The notes: a model not told the origin generated them from the letters alone. DNA of 64,000 bases from Planctomycetota bacterium (GCA_020638695.1 JACKIB010000016.1:51218-115217), one strand, 5' to 3'; positions 1-8,899 are shown, counted from the stretch's first letter. Made by a program: numbers and translations.

Positions 1-346
1 TCCGCCCGTTGTCGATCACGCGCTCGAAGGTCACCGGAAGCAACTCCGGGCCACGGACCGCCAGCACGGCACACAACAGCGCCGGCAGGTCCTTCATGAA
101 GCCCTGCTCGCGGGCGTAGATGGCGATCCGCGCCAACCACGCCGGCTCGACCTCTGCCGCCAGCGCCAGCACCGTGTCCCGCTGGGTCGCGGCGGTGGCG
201 TAGAAGGTCTGCCCGAGGCAACCGGTGAGGGCGTACTGCGCGAGCCGATCGATGGGCTCGAGTGCGTAGCCTCGGCCGCCGGCCTCGTTGTGCACGGTCG
301 GCCAGCGGGCTTGGCGAGAGCTCGGGAAGAGGGAGGGGTCGGCCAT
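1..346 (-). CDS. rsr: TROVE-domain (Ro60/Rsr-like) RNA-binding protein, N-terminal part
   Basis: The first 115 codons of a gene that runs off the left edge. From the ATG at 346 the protein reads MADPSLFPSSRQARWPTVHN and continues with YALTGCLGQTFYA, ATQRDTVLALA and ARIAIYAREQGFMKDLPALL, which is the start of the bacterial TROVE module: a HEAT-like ring that binds Y RNAs and the ends of misfolded RNA. Family knowledge: bacterial Ro proteins (Rsr) act in RNA quality control and are often encoded with the RtcBA repair enzymes. The divergent neighbour is RtcR, the activator of such operons, and a sigma-54 promoter lies 37 bases upstream of this start, so the gene is very likely the first of an RtcR-controlled operon whose rtcB/rtcA would lie off the left edge. 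There is no clear Shine-Dalgarno sequence. The assignment is confident; the rest of the operon is inferred. Confidence 0.85.
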   Translation of the reverse strand, partial: MADPSLFPSSRQARWPTVHNEAGGRGYALEPIDRLAQYALTGCLGQTFYATAATQRDTVLALAAEVEPAWLARIAIYAREQGFMKDLPALLCAVLAVRGPELLPVTFERVIDNGR

Positions 347-382
347 GGGAGCAACGGATCCGTTCAGATCGCTCGACCCTTT

Positions 383-398
383 TGCAGCCGCCGTGCCA
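383..398 (-). promoter_or_regulatory. Sigma-54 (-24/-12) promoter for the TROVE operon
   Basis: Read on the minus strand the bases are TGGCACG-GCGG-CTGCA. This matches the sigma-54 consensus TGGCACG-N4-TTGCW at all but one position, with the invariant GG (397-396) and GC (385-384) 12 bases apart. Transcription would start near 372, about 26 bases before the TROVE start codon. It lies between the TROVE gene and rtcR, a sigma-54 activator, as expected. Confidence 0.8.
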
Positions 399-421
399 CA
401 CCCGCGTGGATTCCCAGAGGA

Positions 422-479
422 TTCCCATAACCATCTACAAAATAGTTGCTTATGGGGACCATCACCGAGATGACCCCAT
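422..479. promoter_or_regulatory. Inverted repeats, candidate RtcR upstream activating sites
   Basis: Two overlapping imperfect palindromes lie 50-95 bases upstream of the sigma-54 promoter (minus-strand sense). CCCATAA (424-430) pairs with TTATGGG (450-456), and ATGGGG...CATC (452-464) pairs with GATG...CCCCAT (469-479). Position and symmetry fit enhancer-type binding sites for an oligomeric sigma-54 activator. The binding motif of this RtcR is not known to me, so the role is inferred. Confidence 0.45.
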
Positions 480-545
480 GACTCGCTGGTTGGCCTTCAC
501 GATCCATCTATATCTACTTCTAGACAATTGGATAACAATGGTGGC

Positions 546-2156
546 ATGCCCCGCCGCCCCCTCGTGGTCCTCGGCTTCCTCGGTCACCAGCTCGACGCCG
601 ACATCGGCCCCACCCGGTGGAGCCGCTGGCGACCGACGGTGTCCCTGTGCCAGCACGAGGACCTCTTGGTCGATCGACTCGAGCTGTTGGTCGACCTGCC
701 GCGGCAACAGCAGCAACTCGCCACCGTCCAACGCGACATCTCCGCCGTGTCCCCGGAGACCCGGATCGAGGTCCACCAGGTGGGATTCCGCGACCCGTGG
801 GACTTCGGCGAGGTGTACGCACGCCTCTACGAACTGGCGCGCGGGATCGCATTCGACACGGACGGCAGCGACTACCTGGTGCACATGACGACCGGCACGC
901 ACGTGGCGCAGATCTGCCTGTTCCTGCTCACCGAGACTCGCCACCTCCCCGCCCGGCTGATCCAGACTTCGCCGCCCCCCCGCGGCGAGCAACTCGGCAC
1001 CTTCGCGATCATCGACCTCGACCTGGCGCGCTACGACCAGATCGCGTCGCGCTTCGAAGTCGAGCACCGCGACGGCGTGTCGCTGCTCAAGTCGGGCATC
1101 GAGACCCGTGACGAGACCTTCAACCGGCAGATCGAGCTCATCGAGAAGGTCGCGTGGCTGTCGCGCGAACCGATCCTGTTGATGGGTCCTACCGGCGCCG
1201 GCAAGTCGCTGCTCGCCTCGCGGATCTTCGAGCTGCGGCAGAAGCGTCACCAGCTGACCGGCAGCTTCGTGGAGGTGAACTGCGCCACCCTGCGCGGCGA
1301 CACCGCGATGTCGACCCTGTTCGGTCACCGCGCGGGGGCGTTCACCGGCGCCGCCGCCGACCGCAAGGGGCTGCTGCAGACCGCGCACGGCGGAGTGCTG
1401 TTCCTCGACGAGATCGGCGAGCTCGGGCTCGACGAGCAGGCGATGCTGTTGCGCGCGCTGGAGGAGAAGCGCTTCCTACCGGTGGGCGCCGACACCGAGG
1501 TGGCGAGCGACTTCCAGCTGATCGCCGGAACCAACCGGGATCTCGCCGCCCAGGTGGCAGCAGGCCGCTTCCGCGACGATCTGCTGGCGCGGATCAACCT
1601 GTGGTCGTTCACGCTGCCCGGACTCCGCCAGCGCCTCGCCGACATCGAGCCCAACCTCGGCTACGAGTTGGAACGCTACTCGCGAGCCTCCGGCCGGCGC
1701 GTGTCGTTCAACAAGGAGGCGCGCACCCGCTACCTCGCGTTCGCCACCGGACCCGATGCCCGCTGGACCGGCAACTTCCGGGACCTCAACGCCAGCGTGA
1801 TCCGCATGGCGACGCTGGCCAGCGGCGGCCGAATCGGGGTCGCGGTGGTCGACGACGAGATCGCGCGACTGCGCGGCGCGTGGTCGGGCGGTCGCACGGG
1901 TGCGACGGACGCGGTCGACGCCGTTCTGGGCACCAAGGCGGCGCAGCTCGATCGCTTCGACCGCGTGCAGCTCGCGGACGTGCTCGAAGTGTGCCGGGAC
2001 GCCCGTTCGCTCTCGGACGCGGGACGCATCCTGTTCGCAGCGTCGCGCGCACGCCGCCAGTCGACCAATGACGCGGATCGGCTGCGCAAGTACCTCGCGA
2101 AGTTCGGGCTGACCTTCGCCGATCTTCGACTAGTCTCTCCCTCGAACAACACGTGA
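546..2156 (+). CDS. rtcR: RtcR, sigma-54-dependent activator of the RNA repair operon
   Basis: 536 aa, matching RtcR end to end. The N-terminal ~180 residues are the CARF-like sensor domain (VVLGFLGHQLD, RWSRWRPTVSLCQHEDLLVDRLEL, PWDFGEVYA, HMTTGTHVAQICLFLL, LIQTSPPP). The central AAA+ domain has Walker A GPTGAGKS near residue 213, the sigma-54 contact loop GAFTGA near 264 and Walker B LFLDEIGEL near 285. The C-terminal part keeps LADVLEVCRDARSLSDAGR and NDADRLRKYLAKFGLTF. In enterobacteria RtcR senses damaged RNA through its CARF domain and switches on rsr/rtcBA. The ATG at 546 is preferred over an in-frame TTG at 528, because homologues begin just before the VVLGFxG strand. It is divergent from the TROVE gene and separated from it by 199 bases. 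Confidence 0.95.
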   Translation: MPRRPLVVLGFLGHQLDADIGPTRWSRWRPTVSLCQHEDLLVDRLELLVDLPRQQQQLATVQRDISAVSPETRIEVHQVGFRDPWDFGEVYARLYELARGIAFDTDGSDYLVHMTTGTHVAQICLFLLTETRHLPARLIQTSPPPRGEQLGTFAIIDLDLARYDQIASRFEVEHRDGVSLLKSGIETRDETFNRQIELIEKVAWLSREPILLMGPTGAGKSLLASRIFELRQKRHQLTGSFVEVNCATLRGDTAMSTLFGHRAGAFTGAAADRKGLLQTAHGGVLFLDEIGELGLDEQAMLLRALEEKRFLPVGADTEVASDFQLIAGTNRDLAAQVAAGRFRDDLLARINLWSFTLPGLRQRLADIEPNLGYELERYSRASGRRVSFNKEARTRYLAFATGPDARWTGNFRDLNASVIRMATLASGGRIGVAVVDDEIARLRGAWSGGRTGATDAVDAVLGTKAAQLDRFDRVQLADVLEVCRDARSLSDAGRILFAASRARRQSTNDADRLRKYLAKFGLTFADLRLVSPSNNT

Positions 2157-2165
2157 CGAGGTGCG

Positions 2166-2594
2166 ATGGACAACCGTTCGGGTGACGCGACGAGTTCGGT
2201 CGGATTGCTGGTGCTGCGGATCGGCGTCGGCTGCTACATGATGGCCCACGGCTGGGGCAAGGCGCAGATGGTGTTCTCGGGGGCCTTCGACAAGTTTCCG
2301 GACCCGATCAGCCTCGGCAGCGGACCGAGTCTGGTGCTCGCGGCGTCGGCGGAGTTCCTGGGCGCCGCGTTGGTGGTGATCGGGCTCGGCACGCGGTTCG
2401 CAGCCGCGTCGGTGGCGTTCACCATGGCGGTCGCCGCGTTCGCGATCCACGGCAAGGACCCCTGGACCATGCCGAACCCACTGGGGCCGAGCAAGGAGCC
2501 GGCTCTGATGTTCCTGATTCCGTTCCTGGCGCTGGTGTTCACCGGGGCGGGGCAGTTCTCGCTCGACAACAAGCTGCGCAAGCGCCGCGACTGA
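2166..2594 (+). CDS. DoxX family membrane protein
   Basis: 142 aa. It begins after a short polar leader with LLVLRIGVGCYMMAHGWGKA, the first transmembrane helix and the HG-x-GK pattern of DoxX proteins. Three further hydrophobic stretches follow (LVLAASAEFLGAALVVIGLG, FAAASVAFTMAVAAFAI, PALMFLIPFLALVFTGAGQF), giving the usual four-helix layout, and the end FSLDNKLRKRRD resembles family members, which often finish with a D-x-x-L tail. DoxX proteins are small inner-membrane proteins linked loosely to redox functions; no reaction can be assigned. The start is 9 bases after the rtcR stop, so it may be co-transcribed with rtcR. The family call is good, the role unknown. Confidence 0.8.
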   Translation: MDNRSGDATSSVGLLVLRIGVGCYMMAHGWGKAQMVFSGAFDKFPDPISLGSGPSLVLAASAEFLGAALVVIGLGTRFAAASVAFTMAVAAFAIHGKDPWTMPNPLGPSKEPALMFLIPFLALVFTGAGQFSLDNKLRKRRD

Positions 2595-2602
2595 CAATCA
2601 CC

Positions 2603-4333
2603 ATGAGATCCGAGCTTTCCCGCACCCATCACCACTCGAAAGCCCGGTTGAGTCCACCCAATCGCGTGCGATCTCCTGGATCGACACTGCGCGTGCGCGC
2701 ACGTCTCTGGCCTGCCGTCGCCATGGCCCTGGTCGGCGGGATCGTGTTCGCCCAAGAACCCGCCAAGGTGCCGCAGCCCAAGGCCACGTCTTCCGGCGCG
2801 GCTCCACAACAGGACACGTTGCGGACTCTGATCGCGACCCGCGATGCCAAGCGCGCCGAACTCGCCAAAGCGCGCGCTTCGCTGGCAGCGGCGACCGATC
2901 GTGAATCCCGCCGCCTGCTGGCGGAGCAGGTGCGCAAGCTCGAGACCGAAGCACAGCAGATCGACGACAAGTTCCAATCGCTCGCGGGCGGCGTGGATCT
3001 CGCCAACGTGCGCGACAGCGAAGTCAAGGTGTTCGACCTGTCGAACGAGTTGATCGACTTGCTCAAGCCGCTGATCCTGAAGGTCAAGCAGGCCAGCAAG
3101 GGACCGCGCGAGGTCGAACAGCTGCGCAGCGGCGTCGCCCTGGCCAACGAGCGAGAGGAACTGGCCCGCAAGGCAGTCGCGCAGATCGAGCGCCGCCTCA
3201 CCGCGCGCAGCAAGGACGACCCGCTGCGGCCGGCGCTGCAGGAAGCCCTGCAGGCGTGGAAGACCCGCCGCAAGGAGTTCGCCGACCGGGCGCAGATCAA
3301 CCAGTACGAGCTCGACGCCAAGGAGAAGGCCCGCCAACCGCTGATCGAGTCGACCCGCGAGGCGATCGACGACTTCGTGCGCAACCGCGGACTCAACCTG
3401 GCGCTGGGGATCGGCACCTTCCTGGCCGTGTTCTTCGTGCTGCGCTCACTGCGCCGCCTGGTGCGACGCCGCAAGCGGCGCGAACGCTCGTTCTACTCGC
3501 GCCTCGGCAACGTGATGTACTCGGCGTTCGTGGTGGTCGCGTCGCTCGCCGCGATGATGGTCGTGTTCGACTGGCTGTGGCAGTTGATCACGTTGATCTT
3601 CCTGGTCGGCATCGGGTGGGCCAGCATCCGCATGGCGCCGCAGTTCTTCGAGCAGATCCGGCTGGTCCTCAATCTCGGGTCGGTGCGCGAAGGCGAACGA
3701 CTGATCCTCAACGGCCTGCCGTGGCGAGTCGAGGCGCTGCGGCTCAACGCATTGATGCGCAACGAAGCCCTGACCGGCGGGCTGCTGCGCATTCCGCTGC
3801 GCGATCTGGTCGGCATGCACTCGCGGCCGCTGGGCAAGGACGAGATCTGGTTCCCGTGCCGGCAAGGCGACTGGGTGGTACTCGACGACGGGACGCGCGC
3901 GCAGGTGGCGATGCAGAGTCCGGACACCGTCAAGCTGCAGCTCCCGGGAGGCGGTCAGAAGACCTACCCGACCGCGGCATTCCTCGAGCAGAAGCCGAAG
4001 AACCTGTCCGGAGTGTTCCGCGTGGAGGTGAAGTTCGGCATCGACTACGCACACCAGGCGATCGCGACCAGCGAAGTGCCGATGAAGATGCAGAAGGCGG
4101 TTTCGCAGGGGCTGCGCGAGCTCGTCGGGGTCGATGCGATCCGTCGGGTCGACGTGGCGCTGATGGACGCGGCGTCGTCTTCGCTCGACTACGAGATCCA
4201 GGCCGACTTCGAGGGCGCGGTGGCCGACAAGTACGAGCAGATCCAGTTCGGCATGTCGCGGCTGGCGGTCGACGCGTGCAACGCCAACGGCTGGGTGATC
4301 CCGTTCACGCAGGTGACCGTGCACCAGGCGTGA
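2603..4333 (+). CDS. MscS-like mechanosensitive channel family protein
   Basis: 576 aa, 8 bases after the DoxX gene. A hydrophobic segment near residues 42-52 (LWPAVAMALVGGIVFA) could be a signal sequence. Residues ~75-245 are charged and heptad-rich, probably a coiled-coil periplasmic domain. Transmembrane segments follow at ~270-287 and ~305-345 (YSAFVVVASLAAMMVVFDWLWQLITLIFLVGIG). The rest has the beta-rich layout of the MscS cytoplasmic domain: GERLILNGLPWRVEALRLN resembles the MscS beta-domain that follows the pore helix, then IPLRDLVG. MscS-type channels release solutes under membrane tension. The pore helix lacks an obvious Ala/Gly-packed sequence, so channel activity is less certain than the fold. 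Confidence 0.65.
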   Translation: MRSELSRTHHHSKARLSPPNRVRSPGSTLRVRARLWPAVAMALVGGIVFAQEPAKVPQPKATSSGAAPQQDTLRTLIATRDAKRAELAKARASLAAATDRESRRLLAEQVRKLETEAQQIDDKFQSLAGGVDLANVRDSEVKVFDLSNELIDLLKPLILKVKQASKGPREVEQLRSGVALANEREELARKAVAQIERRLTARSKDDPLRPALQEALQAWKTRRKEFADRAQINQYELDAKEKARQPLIESTREAIDDFVRNRGLNLALGIGTFLAVFFVLRSLRRLVRRRKRRERSFYSRLGNVMYSAFVVVASLAAMMVVFDWLWQLITLIFLVGIGWASIRMAPQFFEQIRLVLNLGSVREGERLILNGLPWRVEALRLNALMRNEALTGGLLRIPLRDLVGMHSRPLGKDEIWFPCRQGDWVVLDDGTRAQVAMQSPDTVKLQLPGGGQKTYPTAAFLEQKPKNLSGVFRVEVKFGIDYAHQAIATSEVPMKMQKAVSQGLRELVGVDAIRRVDVALMDAASSSLDYEIQADFEGAVADKYEQIQFGMSRLAVDACNANGWVIPFTQVTVHQA

Positions 4334-4349
4334 GGCACGCGACGGGCCG

Positions 4350-5798
4350 TCAAACCGTGACCACGGTGACCGACGGCTCGCTGTCGCGCACGTCCTCCTG
4401 GAAGCCGCGCACGATCAACCCGGTCTCGCCGGGCTCGGCGAGACCGAGATCGTGGGCCAGGCGGCGCAGCATCGGCACCGGTTGATCGATCTCGGCTGGA
4501 GCGACGAGGACCGGCACCACACCCCAGCACAGCTTGAGGAACCGGCACACGCCGAGGTCGGCGCTCGCCGCGACCACCGGGGCAGCGGGGCGCGACGCGC
4601 TGACCACCAGCCCGGATCGGCCCCCGCGCGACACGACCAACACCATCCGCACCCCGAGGTCGCGCGACAGCTGGGTGACCGCGCGGCTGAATGCGTCGTC
4701 CCGGGCGATCCCTTCGGTGGGCCGCGGGATGGCCAGCGAGGCGAAGGCCCCGGCCTGCCAGAGGCGCCCCTCGGTGTGCCGCACGATGCGGTCCATCATG
4801 CGCACGGCCGCCGCCGCGTGCGGCCCGACGGCGGTCTCGCCGGACAGCATCACCGCGTCTGCACCGCTCTTGACCGCGTGCGCCACGTCGACCGCCTCGG
4901 CGCGCGTCGGCCGCGGATTGCGCAGCATCGAGTCGAGCATCTGCGTGGCGATGATCACCGGCTTGCCGCAGCGCCGACCGAGCTCCACCAGCTCGTCCTG
5001 CGCCCCCGGTATCGACTCCGGCGGCATTTCCACCCCGAGGTCGCCGCGCGCCACCATGATGGCATCGGCGCTGGCGAGGATCGGCTCGATGTTGGCCAAC
5101 GCTTCGGCGCGTTCGATCTTGGCGACGATCGGCAACCGCGACTCCACCGGCAGCATCGCGCGCAGCTCCTCGACGTCGGATGCATCGCGCACGAACGACA
5201 AGGCGATCATGTCGGCGCCGAGCGACAGGGCGAGCCGCGCGTCGGCGCGGTCCTTGTCGGTCAGCGCCCCGACGTCGAGGGTGGTGTCGGGGAAGTTCAT
5301 CCCCTTGTGGTCGGTCAAGCGACCGCCGTGCTCCACCGAACAGGCGACGTCTTCCCCCGAGATACCCGTAACGCGGAGTTCCAGCTGACCATCGTCCAGC
5401 AGAATGCGATCCCCGACCCGCACCGACGACGGGAGTTCGGCGAACCGGGACGGGATCACCGCGCCCGCACCGAGCTGATCGCGGGTGGTGACCGTCACCG
5501 AACTACCCTGCGCGAGGTCGATCCCGCCACCGACGAACTTGCCGACGCGGATCTTCGGTCCGCACAGGTCGACCAGGATCGCGACCATCTCCGACGCCTC
5601 GCGCGCCGCCTGGCGCACCCGCTCCGCCAGCTCACGGTGGGTCTCCGCCGATCCGTGCGACATGTTCAGGCGGAACACGTCGACCCCGCTGGCGATAAGC
5701 TCGGCGATCGCTTCGGGTCGCGAGGTCGCCGGCCCGAGAGTCGCGACGATCTTGGTGCGCCGGCGCTTGAGGGGGGACGGCTGCGGCATGGGTGACAT
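4350..5798 (-). CDS. pyk: Pyruvate kinase
   Basis: 482 aa, normal length for bacterial pyruvate kinase, which makes pyruvate and ATP from phosphoenolpyruvate and ADP. Visible motifs in order: TKIVATLGPA near the N-terminus, DVFRLNMSHGSAETH (substrate-binding Arg and Asn), the beta-barrel B-domain with GDRILLDDGQLEL, LSFVRDASDVEELR, catalytic lysine region VAKIERAEAL, metal and substrate loop MVARGDLGVEMP, GKPVIIATQMLDSM and PTRAEAVDVAHAVKSGADAVMLSGETA. The C-terminal regulatory domain is present. It converges with the MscS-like gene, 16 bases apart. No defect is seen. Confidence 0.97.
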   Translation of the reverse strand: MSPMPQPSPLKRRRTKIVATLGPATSRPEAIAELIASGVDVFRLNMSHGSAETHRELAERVRQAAREASEMVAILVDLCGPKIRVGKFVGGGIDLAQGSSVTVTTRDQLGAGAVIPSRFAELPSSVRVGDRILLDDGQLELRVTGISGEDVACSVEHGGRLTDHKGMNFPDTTLDVGALTDKDRADARLALSLGADMIALSFVRDASDVEELRAMLPVESRLPIVAKIERAEALANIEPILASADAIMVARGDLGVEMPPESIPGAQDELVELGRRCGKPVIIATQMLDSMLRNPRPTRAEAVDVAHAVKSGADAVMLSGETAVGPHAAAAVRMMDRIVRHTEGRLWQAGAFASLAIPRPTEGIARDDAFSRAVTQLSRDLGVRMVLVVSRGGRSGLVVSASRPAAPVVAASADLGVCRFLKLCWGVVPVLVAPAEIDQPVPMLRRLAHDLGLAEPGETGLIVRGFQEDVRDSEPSVTVVTV

Positions 5799-6165
5799 CG
5801 TGCGCAGCGTAGCGGCGAGAGGTCGGGCAAGGCGAGTCCAGAGGCGTGCGCTGCTTCGGACCTGCAGCGACGGACCACCCGAGGGTCGGTGTGCTGTCCC
5901 TGCCGGCGCGGGTTGTCGGCAACCGGGCCGTCACACTCGCACAGGGGGGCCGTGCCCCCCCCCACACGGTCGATCCGCGAATTCTCGGCAGCGGGTCCGG
6001 CCTGGCTCTCGGCTCGCTCTCCTCGTCGGTGACCCTCGACGCCGCCGCCACTTCGCGGCGTCGCGCGCGCATCACCGGACGGGACTACACTCGCTACGGA
6101 CGTGGCATGGGCCGGCAGAGGACGCGGCCCCCGCGTTCCTCGTCCGTCTCGCACCCGACCCCACG
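5799..6165. other. Divergent intergenic region between pyk and a secreted-protein gene
   Basis: No gene is seen. The region must carry the promoters of pyk (minus) and the secreted protein at 6166 (plus), but no convincing -35/-10 pair stands out. A short GC hairpin (GGGGGGC at 5944-5950, GCCCCCC at 5954-5960) has no T-tract and is probably not a terminator. Confidence 0.4.
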
Positions 6166-7314
6166 ATGAACGTCTACTCACGAGTCCTCGCACTGGCGGC
6201 CATCTCCGCCGGGGCGCTGCTTCCCGCGCAAGGCTACGTCGCGTCCCCGCGCGGTCACCTCAGCACGGAGGGTGCCGGCATCAGCGCGGTGTTCGGAACC
6301 TGGAGCGACGCCCGGTTCATGTTCTTCGACGGCGAACTCCGCGGCATCCCTGGGGTGCTGCGGGGCATCGCGCTGCGGGTCGATTCCGGCACCCACACCA
6401 TCGCCGAGGTCGGCCGCCATTGGGCTGGCGTCACACTCGACATGTCCACCTGCGAGCTCACGCGCCTCACCGCGACCTTCAGTCAGAACCCGACGACCAC
6501 CCCCGCGCGGGTGTTCAGCAGCGCAGTCGCCTGGCCGACCCTGAACGGCAACCCCCCGACCAACCCGGCACCGTGGGGCGGGATCAACGGTGGGCTGCAG
6601 TTCCCGTTCCAGGCGCCGTGGCTACACGGTGGGACCGGCGACCTGTGCCTCGACTTCGACTTCCAACGCGGCACGCTCGCAGATCAGCGGCTGTGGTATC
6701 CGTCGCGGAGCGAACCGTACGTGCTGGATGGCTTCACGGCACCGAGTCCCGTTGCGGTGGGCACGCCGACCGAGTTCGGCCTGTCGAAGAATGCGGGCGG
6801 CTGTCTCGACTCGAACGCCCCGAGAGGCTGGGGTGGCTCGGCGTTCCTGGGCACCCAGACCGACGCGATCAGCAGCACGGTGCGACTCGGCCTGGTCACC
6901 CAGAGCACCGCTGCGGGCCGCCCGGTCCTGCAAGTGCTCGGGCTCGGCGGGATCCCGAGTGGCACGGCGTTTCCGGGCATCACCTGCCAGCCGCTGTTCG
7001 TCGACCTCAATCAACCGACTGCGCTGCTTCCCGGAATCGCCACGCCCTCGCTCGGGGACCTGTCCATCGAGATCGGTCCGATCCCCTACCGCACGTCGTA
7101 CGTGGGCGTACCGCTGTGGCTCCAGGCGATCTGGGACGACTCGACGACCACTCGCCCGCGGCTGACCAGCGCGTCCCGCAGCGCCGTGCCCCTCGAACCG
7201 GCAGCGTTCCGCCGGGCGATGCTGTTCCAGAGCGATCCGACGGCCAAGAACGGCACCGGCTACGGGCCCCTGACGACCCCGAGCTACCAACCGGTGTTCC
7301 GCTTCACGATGTGA
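6166..7314 (+). CDS. Secreted protein of unknown function (paralogue 1)
   Basis: 382 aa. The ATG at 6166 was chosen because it opens a clear signal peptide (MNVYSRVLALAAISAGALLPAQG, cleavage expected near AQG); upstream in-frame sequence has no such feature. The mature protein starts YVASPRGHLS, is rich in Thr, Pro, Gly and aromatic residues, and looks like an all-beta exported protein. Segments shared with the next gene include FMFFDGELR-IPG, VTLDMSTC, NPTTTPARVF, VAWPTLNG-PPTNPAPWG, DLCLDFDF, VPLWLQAIWDDS and EPAAFRR. A few conserved cysteines may form disulphides. I do not recognise the family and assign no function. Confidence 0.8.
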   Translation: MNVYSRVLALAAISAGALLPAQGYVASPRGHLSTEGAGISAVFGTWSDARFMFFDGELRGIPGVLRGIALRVDSGTHTIAEVGRHWAGVTLDMSTCELTRLTATFSQNPTTTPARVFSSAVAWPTLNGNPPTNPAPWGGINGGLQFPFQAPWLHGGTGDLCLDFDFQRGTLADQRLWYPSRSEPYVLDGFTAPSPVAVGTPTEFGLSKNAGGCLDSNAPRGWGGSAFLGTQTDAISSTVRLGLVTQSTAAGRPVLQVLGLGGIPSGTAFPGITCQPLFVDLNQPTALLPGIATPSLGDLSIEIGPIPYRTSYVGVPLWLQAIWDDSTTTRPRLTSASRSAVPLEPAAFRRAMLFQSDPTAKNGTGYGPLTTPSYQPVFRFTM

Positions 7315-7747
7315 GCAACGCCCTCCGCGACGCACTTGCGGGGGTTCGGCGATGAGGCCTCGGCCGCTTGCTTGCTGGAGCTTCCGGTGCCGCTGCCCGC
7401 TGGAGCAACAGCCGTCCTGTCTTGGAAGGTACCGGAGAATCTTCGCGTGCCGGCACGATCCGCGGCCCCTGCACATCCGCGGCCCCTGCAGCCTATCGCG
7501 GCCGAGGCCGCACCCAAGGACTTGGGTGAGCGCGGCGCTGCGCGCCGCCATCCGCGACCCCTGCGCTCAGGGCCATCCGCGAGGCAGATCTCCCGGTCCC
7601 GGCCCGGACGCGATTACTTGGCGGCGGATCCGACCGCATCTCCGGTCCTACCCGGTCGACGGCCGGCGCCCACCCCAGTACGGTGCCCACACACGCAGCT
7701 TCGCTTCCGGCTCGCCCCTGCCGGACAAGACACCCACCCGACCGACC
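7315..7747. other. Intergenic region between the two secreted paralogues
   Basis: 433 bases with no supported gene. Short imperfect direct repeats of CCGCGGCCCCTGCA type occur around 7461-7495. Open frames here lack protein-like composition. It should contain the promoter of the downstream paralogue, but none is obvious. Confidence 0.4.
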
Positions 7748-8899
7748 ATGAAGAGCCTCTTCGCCCTCGCCCTGACCTCGACTCTACTGGCTGCCGCTTC
7801 GCTGCTCCCGGCGCAGACCTACCACTCCTCGCCGCGGGACCACCTGACCAAGGACGGGTCGAGCGCCTGCTTCTTCTTCGGTGCGTACACCGACGGTCGC
7901 CACATGTTCTTCGACGGCGAGCTGCGCAACATCCCCGGGGCGATCAAGGACATCGCGCTGCGCGCCGACTATCGGTCGCACACGGTGCTGGAGTTGGGGC
8001 GCAGCTGGACCAAGGTCACGCTGGACATGTCGACCTGCGACATGTCTCGCATTTCGACCACGTTCAGCAACAACCCGACGTCGACCCCGGCGCGGGTGTT
8101 CGACGCGGCCGTGGCATGGCCGACGCTGAACGGCGCGCCCCCGACCAACCCGGCGCCGTGGGGCGAGATCAACGGCAACATGCACTTCCCGTTCACCACT
8201 CCGTGGGCCTACTCCGGGACCACCGACATCTGCCTCGACTTCGATTTCAACGGCGGAACGTTGGTGAACAACGTCATCTGGACCTCGACCCTGCAGCGGT
8301 CCTACTACCTGGACGGCTTCAACACGCCGAGCCCGATCGCCTACGGCCCGACATTCCAGTACGGCAAGTCGCTCAGCACCGGTGGCTGCGTGGACACGGG
8401 CGCTACCCAGGGCTGGGGCGGTTTCGCCTCGCTGGGCTCGACCACCGACGCGACCACCAGCACGGTGCGGCTCAGCGTCACGACCCTGGCCACCGCGGCG
8501 AACAAGCCGGTGATCCAGGTGATCGGCGTCGGCGGCTTTCCGAACGGCACTCCATTCCCCGGTGTGTCGTGTCAGTCGCTGTTCCTCGATCTGAGTCTGC
8601 CCTGGGTCATGTTCAGCAAGACTGCCTCGGCGCCGTACGGACTGTCGACGTACGACGTCGGTCCGATCCCGTACCAGCCCGTCTACGCCAACCTGCCGGT
8701 GTGGCTGCAGGCGATCTGGGATGACTCGGTGAGCAACGCCACGATGCTGACCAGCGCCGGCCAGACTACGGTGCCGCGCGAACCGGCAGCGTTCCGCCGC
8801 TCGACGATCTACCAATTCAACCCCGCGACCAAGTCGACCGTCGGCCTGGGGCCGTTCACCAGCGGGGACTACAACCCGATCTACCGGTTCGAGCTGTAG
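7748..8899 (+). CDS. Secreted protein of unknown function (paralogue 2)
   Basis: 383 aa, starting with signal peptide MKSLFALALTSTLLAAASLL followed by PAQTYHSSP. It is colinear with the gene at 6166 over its whole length: YHSSPRDHL, HMFFDGELRNIPGAIKDIALR, KVTLDMSTCD, NPTSTPARVFDAAVAWPTLN, DICLDFDFNGGTL, GWGGFASLG, LPVWLQAIWDDS and EPAAFRRSTIYQ, ending PIYRFEL as the other ends PVFRFTM. The two genes are therefore a tandem duplication that has diverged clearly but kept its length and spacing of motifs. Exported, probably beta-rich; function unknown. Confidence 0.8.
   Translation: MKSLFALALTSTLLAAASLLPAQTYHSSPRDHLTKDGSSACFFFGAYTDGRHMFFDGELRNIPGAIKDIALRADYRSHTVLELGRSWTKVTLDMSTCDMSRISTTFSNNPTSTPARVFDAAVAWPTLNGAPPTNPAPWGEINGNMHFPFTTPWAYSGTTDICLDFDFNGGTLVNNVIWTSTLQRSYYLDGFNTPSPIAYGPTFQYGKSLSTGGCVDTGATQGWGGFASLGSTTDATTSTVRLSVTTLATAANKPVIQVIGVGGFPNGTPFPGVSCQSLFLDLSLPWVMFSKTASAPYGLSTYDVGPIPYQPVYANLPVWLQAIWDDSVSNATMLTSAGQTTVPREPAAFRRSTIYQFNPATKSTVGLGPFTSGDYNPIYRFEL

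Noticed and set aside
5944..5960. GC hairpin as a terminator for an upstream plus-strand gene
   Set aside because: No plus-strand gene ends nearby (pyk starts there on the minus strand) and there is no T-tract.
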